Shown here piece after piece: positions 44,087 through 54,800 of a stretch of DNA of 64,000 bases (within the stretch, counting starts at the first letter, position 1; every line of letters starts with the position of its first letter). Source of the stretch: Symbiodinium natans (Eukaryota; Sar; Dinophyceae; Suessiales; Symbiodiniaceae); contig CAJNDS010000188.1 of the NCBI GenBank assembly GCA_905221605.1, forward strand, positions 1 to 64,000, given 5' to 3'. Under the pieces are notes generated by a model, which worked only from the letters and a program-made list of their open reading frames with translations, ran no database searches and was not told where the DNA came from. Position numbers and translations under genes: made by a program.

Positions 44087-46972
44087 CTATACATTCTTAA
44101 AGCTTTGTACGTACTGGCTTGCAGCGGGCGGCCAATTTGCTGTTTCAGCAATATCAGTCCACGTATTCACCGCTGGAAAATTACAGGCTGCAAAACTGCG
44201 GAGTCGATCATCCCACTTCGTTAGCGGGCGACCGGGTCGACGATGTAGTTGTAAAGCAGAATTTGTTTGCCAGTTGCTTTCTGGACACCATTTGACAACA
44301 GCCGCGGCCCAATTGGGAATTCGCAACATTTGGAAAGCGAAGTTGTACTGACGTCGTGCAAGCTGGCGAGACCAGGTGTCCACAGGGTGTATGTGTAACG
44401 CTGCAGTCAGTCTGTGTTTCATCCGACTCATAGTGCTGTGCCAATCTTCGTTTGCAACTCGCACCCAGCCAACCACAGAGCGAAGCATTCGTCGTTGCAA
44501 TGCATCCAGTGTATGAATTTGTGACAGAGTCAACGGCAATACGTGTAATCCAAACAGAACGGTTGGAGTCAATACTGTATCGAAAAATTTCAATCTCAAT
44601 GCGATGGACACATGTTTGTTTGTAAGAATATGACGGTGTTTGCGAAACTTTGCCCATCCCACTTGGAACCTATGTTTGAGTTCTGTCTGACTGCGGCATC
44701 GAGGATCTGCACTGATATGTCGTCCCAAGTATTTGTGAACGTCGCCTGCAGTCAATACCTCGACCATGTCGTCGCTAACATTGATGTACATGGGTCCGTC
44801 TATGTGGGCTGTAGTAATAATTCGGCTTTTTGATGCATTCAAATGCAAACCGATCTTTCCAAGTTCTTGTACGAGGCATTCGATCATATATACAAGCTCC
44901 TGCCAAGATTTTGCGTAAATCATGATGTCATCAGCGTATCGGATGTTTGTGAGTCGTTCGACTGCTCCAACGTCAAGACCATGCTCCATCAGTCGTTGTT
45001 TCCACTGTCGGAAAGCGTGCTCCAAGCCAGCGTTGAACAAAGCGGGCGACATAACATCTCCCTGTTTCACCCCGCGTTGGACTTCAAATGGGGAACCCTT
45101 TTTCACTGATCCAGATTGTGAGCGGTACAATGTTTGCAATAAGCTGATGTAGCAGTCGGGCAAACCCTGACATCGCAATGCTTCGAAAAGTGGTTTGAAC
45201 TCGATGCGGTCAAAGGCCTTCTTCAAATCCAGACTGGCGCACCAAACGTCGAAATTCCACTCCACAGCTTTGGACAAAACCGTGTCAAGAACAGCAAGCG
45301 CGTGATCCACTCCAAGTAATGACCGGAAACCCATTTGATCCCAACTCTGTTCACGCTCCAGTAGATCTTGGATTCTCGTATGTACGAGCTTCGAAAAGAT
45401 CTTGTAGGTGATTTTGAGAACTGCGATTGGTCTCCAATTTGTTACCATAGACGAATCACCGGGTTTCGGCAACATTTTGAAAAGGGAATGTTGCCACGAA
45501 GATTCCAATCTGCCACTGGCCAACATGTTGTTGAAAATTTGAAGTAAGCATTGGTGAAGATCTCGGCCACCAAATTTGAACATCTCAACGACAAGACCAC
45601 CGTCATCAGCCCCTCGCTGATTTTTCATGCGCTTCAGAACGGCCTGCAACTCCTCCAAAGAAAATGGCAAGATATCCGCAAATGAAGAGTGCGAGGTCTG
45701 CTCCCAGGCACTGTCGGTAGAGAATATACCACGAAGATACGAGGTAAAATCCTCCGTTGATGGTACTTCTTCAGGGTGATGTTGCTGAGAGTGTTCGGGA
45801 GTACGAAGAAGTGATTCCAATCTCTTAAAATCACGACCCGACGATAAAATGTTCGTCATCTTGTCATTCAATTTGCGTCGCTGGTGCGCTCGAAGGACCT
45901 TCCGAATTTGTTTGGAAAGACGTGCGCGTTCAGCAACAGTTTTGCAATCACGACGACGTCGGAGAAGAAGCTGAAAATTATCATTCGTCCATGGCTCTTC
46001 GAGGTCAGAAGCACGACAGGAAGGGGCATTGACTTCCATTGCGGATGCGACAACCACATCTTCCAAATCGATAATATTGTCTGGCTGCTTTTGTTGAAGT
46101 TTATCTCGAAGAATTGCATGATAAGAACTCGGATTGTCCGGGAGCCAGCCTCGTAATCCACATGGCTTTCTGCTTGGTCTGCGTGTGATCGGTGGCACTT
46201 GAACTCTGCAGCGTACGGCTCTATGATCGGAACCCATGTCAAGACTTGTCGTAGGCGCCGCGTCTGAAGAATTGATATTGGAGCTGTGCATAATGAAATC
46301 AATTTGGCGTTTCACCCCACTGGAACTACAAAACGTCCATGAATCATCGTGCTGCGCGCGATTCGCGAGCACCAACGAAAATTCATTTATCAAGTCTGCA
46401 AACAAGTCACCTCGCACTCCCACATGTTGCTGTGTGTTGAAGTCCCCACCAAGAACAACTTTGTAACCCATTTGACGTGCTTCGGCAAGGATAAGTCGCA
46501 ACTGTTCATATACATCGCAAAGATCAGCATACGGGTACCCGGCATGTGGCATATAACAAGCAATGAATCGGTGGATACCATCGACGTTGACATCAACATG
46601 TATAATACGGTTGCCAATGGCCGAAACTCTTTTGACATGTTGCACATGATGAGCATGCAATAGAACAGCAACGCCTGCTGAACCTGCATGCTGTTGCGTG
46701 GTATATAAACGATGACCGTCTTGTAATTTGCAGTCTCCATGTGCGCGGCGTGTTTCACTGAATAACACCACATCCCAATCGCAAGTTGATAATTCACTCA
46801 GCATCTCCGCAAGCCTGTTTGACGTGTGCAAACGAGCATTCTTGGAAAAAATCCATAAATGTGTCTGTGCCTGAATTGCGTCAATAGTCGGCTTATCCAC
46901 TTTGAAAACAGGTGTGTGACCTGAAGTGCGCGACTGTGTTGGTGAAACTGTTGGACCCGAACGGAGCTGTCC
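44087..46972 (-). CDS. LINE ORF2: AP-type endonuclease and reverse transcriptase
   Basis: ORF2 cleaves target DNA and reverse-transcribes the element RNA at the nick. Numbering residues from the GTG at 46900, the endonuclease/phosphatase domain spans about 15-235. It shows N21, E49 (SETRR), YMPH at 116-119, GGDFN at 151-155, D201 (QIDFI) and SDH at 224-226. Reverse-transcriptase motifs follow: NWRPI at 488-492, LDLKKAFD at 557-564, RGVKQGD at 609-615 and the catalytic YADD at 655-658. The C-terminus has the thumb-like region with RRMLRSVVGW and GRPLTKWDDRL. The frame is open from directly after the ORF1 TAG. The first ATG (residue 33) lies inside the endonuclease fold, after N21. Translation must therefore begin at a non-ATG codon, by reinitiation or by readthrough, unless the TAG is a mutation. 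No frameshift or premature stop is seen within about 960 codons. The coordinates given start directly after the TAG. Confidence 0.95.
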   Translation of the reverse strand, partial: GQLRSGPTVSPTQSRTSGHTPVFKVDKPTIDAIQAQTHLWIFSKNARLHTSNRLAEMLSELSTCDWDVVLFSETRRAHGDCKLQDGHRLYTTQQHAGSAGVAVLLHAHHVQHVKRVSAIGNRIIHVDVNVDGIHRFIACYMPHAGYPYADLCDVYEQLRLILAEARQMGYKVVLGGDFNTQQHVGVRGDLFADLINEFSLVLANRAQHDDSWTFCSSSGVKRQIDFIMHSSNINSSDAAPTTSLDMGSDHRAVRCRVQVPPITRRPSRKPCGLRGWLPDNPSSYHAILRDKLQQKQPDNIIDLEDVVVASAMEVNAPSCRASDLEEPWTNDNFQLLLRRRRDCKTVAERARLSKQIRKVLRAHQRRKLNDKMTNILSSGRDFKRLESLLRTPEHSQQHHPEEVPSTEDFTSYLRGIFSTDSAWEQTSHSSFADILPFSLEELQAVLKRMKNQRGADDGGLVVEMFKFGGRDLHQCLLQIFNNMLASGRLESSWQHSLFKMLPKPGDSSMVTNWRPIAVLKITYKIFSKLVHTRIQDLLEREQSWDQMGFRSLLGVDHALAVLDTVLSKAVEWNFDVWCASLDLKKAFDRIEFKPLFEALRCQGLPDCYISLLQTLYRSQSGSVKKGSPFEVQRGVKQGDVMSPALFNAGLEHAFRQWKQRLMEHGLDVGAVERLTNIRYADDIMIYAKSWQELVYMIECLVQELGKIGLHLNASKSRIITTAHIDGPMYINVSDDMVEVLTAGDVHKYLGRHISADPRCRSQTELKHRFQVGWAKFRKHRHILTNKHVSIALRLKFFDTVLTPTVLFGLHVLPLTLSQIHTLDALQRRMLRSVVGWVRVANEDWHSTMSRMKHRLTAALHIHPVDTWSRQLARRQYNFAFQMLRIPNWAAAVVKWCPESNWQTNSALQLHRRPGRPLTKWDDRLRSFAACNFPAVNTWTDIAETANWPPAASQYVQSFKNV

Positions 46973-47962
46973 CTATGAAGTGGCCTCGGCCACTCCCGAT
47001 TTGCTTTTGCCACGACCCTTGGCCCCACCCATCTTCTGTAAGGAGTTGCTTGCACGGGCTAAGAGCTGCTTGAGTTCCTCGCTTGTCTGCAGATCCTCCC
47101 ATTGCGCCCATGTATCTACCCAATTGCATTGCATGTGCGTACCCACGATGGATAGCGTGAGGACCACGGAAGAACCCACTTTGAGCTGACTATAATCATC
47201 ATCGATTTCAATCTCTCGTTTCATGAAACCCCATTCGCCCAGTTGCCATTTCAGACCAAGTAGGAATGTCTTGCGAGTTCGCTTCTCTAACGGGAGATCC
47301 TGCGTCGCCCAGACCCTGTTGCCGGCTTCGGTCAATTCAGCGCTACGAAGCAAAGCGACTGCAATGTCTCGATCCGTTGTGGACTTGAACTTTGCAAACA
47401 TCAGCCCTTGAAAGACCTTGGACTTCATGTAGGCTCCGACATGTGATGGGCCACTGAGCGAGTTCAACGTTTTGGACAACCATAACGTGGCTTGCTGCAA
47501 AGACGTGAGGCCTTGGAGCCCTCCGACAACCATTGTTCTTGTGTAATCATGCTGGATGGCGACCGGAGGTTCTCTCAGCAATTCCATTTGAGCAAACAAA
47601 TCGCTGATTTGCTTCTCGATTTTTGCAGAGTGGTCTGACGCAGTTGATCTTGGTGTGCCATCAGCACTGGCCATGACTTGCTCAAGCTTCTGGATACGAG
47701 AGCCCTGAGCGGACACTGAACTTTCCAACTGTCCCAGCCTGTCCCCAAACGCTGATTGCAAGGTCGCCAATTGCTGCTCCACCGGGGCTATCCCTCGCTG
47801 AATTTCGCTACGCACGATGTTTGCTACAGTTGCAACGGACAAGCCCACATTTCCTTCACCTTGCAACTCTAGCGCCTCATCATCATCATCATCCATCGAA
47901 GTCAAAGGAGAACGAGTGGCCCGTTTCACTGCTTTTGTAGGCGGTGTCATTGATTCCGACAT
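46973..47962 (-). CDS. LINE ORF1: coiled-coil, RRM-like RNA-binding protein
   Basis: ORF1 is a 329-residue protein expected to bind element RNA as an oligomer, as ORF1 proteins of L1-like elements do. The ATG at 47962-47960 is preceded in frame by TGA two codons upstream, which fixes the start. An N-terminal segment with a run of five Asp (24-28) leads into a heptad-like coiled coil (about 43-130, rich in L, Q, E and V). An RRM-like fold follows (about 141-225), with TMVVGGL resembling RNP2 and FQGLMFAKF (184-192) resembling RNP1. A C-terminal beta-rich/basic part ends in GGAKGRGKSKSG. The gene ends in TAG, after which the same frame continues open into ORF2. Confidence 0.85.
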   Translation of the reverse strand: MSESMTPPTKAVKRATRSPLTSMDDDDDEALELQGEGNVGLSVATVANIVRSEIQRGIAPVEQQLATLQSAFGDRLGQLESSVSAQGSRIQKLEQVMASADGTPRSTASDHSAKIEKQISDLFAQMELLREPPVAIQHDYTRTMVVGGLQGLTSLQQATLWLSKTLNSLSGPSHVGAYMKSKVFQGLMFAKFKSTTDRDIAVALLRSAELTEAGNRVWATQDLPLEKRTRKTFLLGLKWQLGEWGFMKREIEIDDDYSQLKVGSSVVLTLSIVGTHMQCNWVDTWAQWEDLQTSEELKQLLARASNSLQKMGGAKGRGKSKSGVAEATS

Positions 47963-50039
47963 TTGTCAATCACGTCAACAGCTGCAGGTTCTGCAACACT
48001 TTGTCACGAAGCAGTCACGCCCCAAAGACCATGCATCTACTTGTCCCTACTTTCGGAGGACTTGAGCCTTGAGCCCTGCGGCATTGCATGGAAATGGGTA
48101 AACGTGTCTTCGACATCCTTCGACAACGTCTTGTCTTCATTTTTGAGCTTCTCCCAAGCATCAATCAATTCGGCCCGCTGGATTTGGATTCCGTAGACGG
48201 CCCCTCTGTCACCCCATGCGCGATTTCCAATAACTCAACCATCCACATCGATGTTGGACTGATGGCACTGCAGAGTCCTGCCCGGCCTGGGGCACGCGGG
48301 CGAACATGATCAAATTTGTTGCCAGACCTGGCGAGGACACCGACAGGTTTGAAATACTCCTGCCCAGCTCCTCGCTGGTGCTCCTCAACTGCCCCGTGCT
48401 GTGAAGAGTTTTTATACGTGGCCCGATGGCTTTTCGCGGCCGCGGGCTTCGCCCCTCTCAGCTTGACACTGCCACTGCACAGCGGGCCCTCGACCCTACA
48501 TGGGTTTCTATACAGTAACATCCGTCCTCAAGTGTTTACGCGCGGACGAGCACTACAGTCAAAGAGGCAGCAAAGCACGACAGCAAAACACAATCGGACG
48601 GAAGCATTAAGCGGCATCTGTTTCCTGCTTCCCCTGCTTAGACAAATTTCAGGCCCCGGCCCCATAAATTACTATCAGGGTGTTCGCCCACAGACCCGCA
48701 GAAACTCGTCTCCAGGGACTCAGCTTCCGAAAGTGGGGACTGCCGACTTTGACCGGTTATATCCTCACAAATATTGTCCAAACTCGTGTGCTTCTTGCGT
48801 TGGCCATGCATTGCACATGCGTGCGACCAGTGTGTGGGGCAGATGTGCAAAAACGTTCAATTGTTGAAATCTTACCTTGAACAGAATACGCTGCTTCAGG
48901 TTACATGGATCGAGTCCAGACTCAGAACCGGAGGCTCCAGGAGGATCGGGGCAGTGAAGGCAACGTTTTCTTGGACATTCCGAACTACTGAAACTGGCCC
49001 CAAGCTACAACTGCGATCAGGAGCAAATCAAGGAACTCGCGCTCGGGACCTGGAGAGTGTTTTTTGGCTGCTTGCAATGTATTTCTTGTTTGGAAGTGAT
49101 ATTGAGCATTTGGCATCTGTGTCTGGGGGTGTGGTGTGCTTGAGACTACACCATGATATTTAGGGGAAAGGAATTGCCGGGATTCATGTCGCTCTGTGTG
49201 AAGCTGGCGCTTTGTGCACAATGGCATTTGGCACTGCAGGGCTCTTTTGGCAAAGCTTTGCATTGGTCCAAGCTGTTACCATCGCCACGAACGGCGGTCT
49301 ATGGATGAAGCCTTGCATGTCGGAGCATGCTGTGGATTTGGATGGATCCAAACTTCCACTAGCTAGCGTGTGGGCTGGTAAAGCATGCATGCGGTCTTGC
49401 CGACAGCAATATCATGTCTGAGAAATTGCAGGCGGCGCCGCGCGGACGGTGCCGAGACCCAAGAGGAGGTCCAGGAGGCTGTTGGCCTCGCCTGCATTCA
49501 TCACTGTCCCACTGGCTCTGGCAGTTAAGCAATGTCAGGCGCGACAAGCACTGTAGATAAAGGCACACGCAGGCCGACACAAGTGTTCGCCTTGGTGTTT
49601 CTGAAGCCAGCCCTGGTAGAAATAACCCTATCATGGCTCAGGCAAGTTGGTAATTATGTGTGCCCAGAAGCTGATAGGATCATGTCCTTTCATGTCGGTT
49701 CTGCCGGTGCCTTTTCCCAACATCCCCCAACTCAACATCTTGAACCCGAAGTAACCAGAAGCATGCATCCCACAACTGGGTCAACAGGCGGCATCCAAAA
49801 AAGAGGATTGATGGTGAATTGGTGAGGCGGAGGTGGGGTACAGAGTCGTGCACCTCGGATTAGCTTCTACTTCCAGTGTGTCTGAAAGTTGTGTTCCTGT
49901 GGTTGAGGTTTCAGCAGACCTGTAATTTCTTGGATTAGATGGCCCGTAGTGTTTATGCGAGTTTCGGCCATATGCCGTGGATGTATGGTTTGCGGCTTCA
50001 GCCGACAACACCCTGAGGGTTGGATTAAATGCCGCTCGA
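47963..50039. other. Possible LINE 5' region, then unassigned sequence
   Basis: The part next to ORF1 (to about 48.5 kb) has a long minus-strand frame (48165-48521) and may be LINE 5' UTR. The plus-strand frame 48316-48867 overlaps it. From 49160 to 49420 a plus-strand frame has plausible composition but no known motif. Confidence 0.35.
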
Positions 50040-50071
50040 AGGGTTTAGGGTTTAGGTTTAGGGTTTAGGGC
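50040..50071 (+). repeat. Telomere-like array (TTTAGGG)n
   Basis: About four units. It is the first array after the 13-kb gap. Confidence 0.9.
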
Positions 50072-50542
50072 TTTGAGAGAGATTCGAAGAAAGTGGCAAC
50101 TCTTGATTGAATTCGTTTGGATGTCAGTGTGCCCACTTGGACGTGCAAGGCTTCATGTTGCAACGTTGCCTGTTCAATGCTCGATTGAATGCACATAGCC
50201 GAGCTGTTGCTGAACATGTGCCCTCTTGCAGGATCACAGCTGCCCAGGAGGTGAGGCAGATTTGGCGTATGGTAGATGTGGGAATGTTTTGGATATCCAG
50301 CTTCACATGCAAAGGCTTGGCAGAAGGAATCCGAATGCAGGCGCCAATGAATTGGCGGCCCTGTCTGCGCAGCAACATATTGCAAAAAAGGGTGTGCTCA
50401 CGGGTCACGACTTCCTGTTCTCCTTGTGTGCAGATACGTACCTAACGGAACGGTCCGCACACATGCCCTAAGCGTAGTCATGAGCCCTCCGAGGCCGTTG
50501 GAAGGCCACCCGCAAAAGCCCCTAGAGCAGTTCTATCCTTGA

Positions 50543-50672
50543 AAAACCTGTCCCATAAGATTCAAAGATCTGTCTTCTGAAGATCTGCGCGAGAACATGA
50601 AGCTGTGGTCTTCTAAATGTCCAGCCTTGACTGCTCTTCGCCGGCACGCTTCTTCTCTGCGCGTTTCTTACA
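50543..50672 (+). CDS. Candidate coding exon, unknown protein
   Basis: An open frame reads CPIRFKDLSSEDLRENMKLW and continues SSKCPALTALRRHASSLRVS up to ATGCAG. The balance of charged and hydrophobic residues looks like real protein. The identity is unknown. Confidence 0.22.
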
Positions 50673-50799
50673 TGCAGGATCGGCAAGCACAGAAATTCTC
50701 CTACTGTCGCCGCCGACACTTCTGCTTTGTCAGCATATCAGTGCGCCACATCGGGTTTTTTGAGCTTGCACATCAGCCCGGGTCCTGGAGTGCGACTGC

Positions 50800-50960
50800 T
50801 TGTCTTCTCTGCCGGTTAGGCGTGACAGTCTGAGCCTTGCATAGCTAACAAGAGATGTCCAACGATGCAGGTCGATGTGTTTGTTTCTGAAAGGGTCTCG
50901 GAACCGTGCTTTGCAAAAATCGCAAAACTGCCGGTACGTAGTACACAACTGCATGGTTGC
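50800..50960 (-). CDS. Candidate exon with C2H2-like zinc-finger pattern
   Basis: On the minus strand a frame contains FCDFCKARFRDPFRNKHIDL followed by H, giving C-X2-C-X11-H-X3-H. That is one residue shorter than the classic C2H2 spacing. The frame continues with a basic stretch. There is no second finger, so this may be chance. Confidence 0.2.
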
Positions 50961-51476
50961 TGTTGCCCTGGTTGAAAATCTTTACGATTTCAAGTGTGTC
51001 TTTCGCTATATACCTAGCATAAGAAAGCACAAAATCTATGAACTCGGCAACACCAAGCCTCCAGCACGAGGAGAAGCCATTGCAAACTGCCTTTTCGGAT
51101 GCCGCGACGGCAGATGTAGCCTAAGTGTGTCTCGATTGTTCTTTACGGTCGAGGCGAGGCTGGAATTATCGGGTTTAGGGTCTGCGCTGCCTAACCGTAT
51201 AAAAAAACGTCACTTGATTGCTTTAGGGTTTTTTCGTGTTTTTTAGGGCTGCATTGCGACCCAGACAGTGCCCGATTCCACTGCCGGCACTGTTGACATG
51301 AAACGATATGAAGCGTCAATGAAAGACCCCGGAAGCATTGCAGACGTCCGAGAACCTTTGCGAACACCCAATGCAGTAGTTGACTTTGTCATAGTGGGGT
51401 AACATGTTGCACTCTTAAGAGTACTCAAACTCAATGAGGAATAGAAATCTTTACTACCATCCCAACCCTGGACAAG

Positions 51477-51557
51477 TTTAGGGTTTAGCGTTTAGGGTTT
51501 AGGGTTTAGGGTTAGCGTTTAGGGTTTAGGGTTTAGGGTTTAGGGTTTAGGGTTTGG
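51477..51557 (+). repeat. Telomere-like array (TTTAGGG)n
   Basis: About 11 units with two TTTAGCG/TTAGCG variants. Confidence 0.95.
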
Positions 51558-51656
51558 GTGCTGAACTCGTCCCTTGCATTCGGGAAAGATGGCAGCCCAA
51601 CACTCGGACCCGACTCCCAGCCGCAAACATGTACAGCGGAAGTAGACGCTCAACAC

Positions 51657-51717
51657 GGGTTTAGGGTTTAGGGTTTAGGGTTTTAGGGTTTAGGGTTTAG
51701 GGTTTAGGGTTTAGGTT
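51657..51717 (+). repeat. Telomere-like array (TTTAGGG)n
   Basis: About eight units with one extra T. It lies 85 bp upstream of the eIF1A start codon. Confidence 0.95.
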
Positions 51718-51801
51718 CAGCCTAAACCTCCTCGCGTCTTCTGCAGCTATGCCCGCGCAAGAGCCTACTACAACCTACATACATCTCAGGTCGGCGTCGC
51801 C

Positions 51802-54800
51802 ATGCCGAAGAACAAGCTTGGTGGAAACAAAGCCAAGCGTGCGAAGGCTGGTTGGGGCGTTCGGTTTAGGGTTTTGGGTTTTGGGTTTAGGGTTGTGCTA
51901 GCCCGCAGCAATCAAAACACTGATGTGGGTTTGAGGTGCTTGGAAAGCTCCCTGTTGCAAAAGCATGGCACAGGGACTCACTTTCCGGTCGGTCGGTCTG
52001 TTGTGAGGGGGTTCTTTGTCTGTCGGGAGATGCGCACCTCTCGTTCCAAATCCGGTGCAAAGTGCGACTCCTTGTAAAGTGCAAATATGTCACTGCTGTT
52101 GGGTTCGAAACCACGCTCCGGCAGCAGCCCTGTGCGTCTTCTTCTTCAAGCTAAAAAGCACAATCTCAAACGCAATAGCACATGTTGCAGCATCACTTGC
52201 CATGAACATGAACGGAGGTGGAAACCCGAGAGAGGAACGAGAGGTAAACAGTTGCAACATACAGCCATTCACTAGTTCATCTCGCTTTGTCATAGGCCTG
52301 GTTTCACAGATTGGAATTGGAACGGCCCTGGCACCGAAACCATGCTACACTTTCGGCTGTGAAACATTCAAAAGCGCTAGGTCATACAGCTTTCCCATAT
52401 AGCCTTCACCACCTCGATCCTGACCTCTCAGTCCTAGACTGTAAAACTGCACCCGTCCTTCGTAGAGTAGCCTGATCGTTCACTCGGCGGGATTAGGAGA
52501 CAAACAGCAACAAGCGCCCAAGACCCAAAGAACAGGTCGAATGATTTGGGGGTTTACGAAAATAAGATACCCCAAAAATCCCCCAAAATAGTAGGTTTAG
52601 TGGGTTCAGGGTTCAGGGTTCAGGGTTTAGGGTTCAGGGTTCAGGGTTTAGGGTTTAGGGTTTAGGGTTTAGGGTCTGTTACAAGCCCCAGGCCAGCACT
52701 GAGAACAACAAGAAAGAGCTGGAGTTCAAGGAGGATGGACAGGTGCGGCTTTGCAGCTTCTACTATTTGCTTAAGAACCCCCCCACCCCCCCCCCCCCCA
52801 AAAAAAAACACAAGATAATAATCCCTAGATGACCCTTACTAAGGGATAAGATTTGTGTTTTTTTTGGGGGTTCTTAAGCAATTCGTAGGCTCTTCAGTTA
52901 AAAGCCCGAGGCATGACATGCCAACATCAAATCCCATGCTAGGGTTTAGGGTTTAGGGTTAGTTTGCCTCTTGTTTTCTTTGGTATCTTTTTGGAGAGGG
53001 ATGTATCGGATAAACCGTCGCGCAGGCGGCAAACCCGAAGTCGTCAGAAGTTTGTCATTAAACATGTGCGCCCATGGCTTCTAGCGTGGTTTGCTTTGAC
53101 CCGGCCAGTTACAGTTTGTCGGCTCGATTTCGCGAAGCACGCCAAAATCTCGGCACAGTGCACGAAAAACTGCGTTTGTAGCCGTCCGGCCTCAGTGAGC
53201 GCTCCAGCTTGGCTTGTCGAAGCACTTCTCGTGTTCAGGACTTAGACGTGAAGGCGTTTAGAGTCGAGCTGCAGCGTGCTTTCCGGCAAGTCGAAGTTTG
53301 CAAACAGGTGTTTGATGAAGCCGTGATCCCTACTTGCGTTGAAGGTCGATTTTGAGTGTGGGTGCGTCAAAACCATCGACAGCGGGGCAGGTTCAAGAGT
53401 CAACTTATCCACATGAGAATGCCTGATGTCTGCCTGCACACACGGCCTATTCAAAGAAACAGGACATTCAGGGACCATAAAACAAGATCATGCATGGGAC
53501 CTTTGCAAGAACGAACATACATAGCCCATATTGTGCATCTGTTGTTCGCTCTTTTCTTTGGGGCTGTCCTCTCTTCGGACTCGGACCCTTAAACGGCAAG
53601 ATCCCTAAACCCTAAACCCTCAACCCTAAACCTGCAACAGGAGTATGGCCAGATCACCCGCATGCTGGGGAATGGCCGATGCGATGTGCAGTGCGTAGAC
53701 GGTGTGAAGCGGCTTCGCACCTGCATTTAGGGTTTAGGGTGTAGGGTTTGGTAGGTGAGGGCGAGGGCTACCGGGTATATTGGTGGGCCTAGGATTTAAT
53801 TAAACAAATCCCATTGACATCTTTTATCTGGGCCGCATGGGATCACGAACAAATGTCATTGTCAATCGTTCGAAGAACCTAGCTTATTTGTGAGAACAGT
53901 GACACTGCATAGCGGTCAATTTGCCCACAGCTGCTGCGTAAAAAGCGAAGCTTGAAACTGGGAACTCACGGAGAGGGAGCCGGAGCGGGAGAGAGAGACT
54001 TTTCGACATGCGCCTTCGGGGCGGTTATTTGGAGGCGACGGAAGGAAAGAAGACTTCTAACTTTTGGCTCAAGGTGCCCTACATCGACTCCTCATCATGC
54101 TTCCACCAGGTCCGCAAGGATACCAGGAGTGACGCACTTCAGAGAGGAAGTCGTGCACCACTTCATCAGGAAAACGACAGCTGGCGACCTCACCACCTGG
54201 GCAAAGGCATGTTTGGGCTATAGTAATGTCTCCCGGCAAAGGGGGAATTCCTTGCGTCTGGCATCAAAGAACACCAACTAATTCCCAGTCACCGCCACAG
54301 AGCCAACCCAAGCACTTTCAGAGCTGAGAGAGGCACTCTTAGAAGCAACACACTACTCCACGTCCTCTGGGGAGCTTGCCATGGCGAGCGGGAAGGGTGT
54401 CTGCCGCACCGCCCGCACCTTCTGCACCTGCCAGCACTGTTCCACTCAGGGCTCACTCTGCCTTACTTGAAGGCTCACGGGTCTCGTACTGGTCTCGTTA
54501 GTGCCATGCAGACTCTGAACCTTCCCGCCCCAAATCAATTCTACAATCTACAGACACAGCACAGAGGGCAAAGTGAGATGAGTTGACGTGCACCTGCTCC
54601 CACCAAGCATACCGAGCCATACGGAGCCCATGCGCCTCTCGACTTGGCGCGGCCCTTCGGGCCGTGCTCACTGGAAGGAAGGGAATGAAGGGAGGGAGAG
54701 GCATTTAAGAGAGAGAGAGAGAGAGATACGTAAAAAGACAAAGTATGTGTAGCTGTGTCAACAGGGCAATGCTGCACCATACGTGGGGAGGGTAGCGGGA

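Larger units (their letters stand above)
43947..47962 (-). mobile_element. Non-LTR retrotransposon (LINE), minus strand
   Basis: The element runs right to left: ORF1 (47962-46973), ORF2 (46972-44087), a short 3' region, and a (GCGAAA)4 microsatellite (minus-strand sense) at 43947-43971 that probably marks its 3' end. The 5' end is not fixed; sequence to about 48.5 kb may be 5' untranslated region. ORF1 and ORF2 lie in the same frame with one TAG between them. Endonuclease and reverse-transcriptase signatures are intact, so the copy looks young. It sits antisense and downstream of the PDI-type exons, in the part of the window that lacks telomere-like arrays. Confidence 0.92.

Noticed and set aside
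45634-46302. Extra minus-strand ORFs inside the LINE (for example 45868-46302)
   Set aside because: They are shadows of ORF2 in other frames.
54008-54281. ORFs in eIF1A intron 3 as a separate gene
   Set aside because: No motif, and the frame lies within an intron of the recognised gene; kept only as context for the spliced-leader match.
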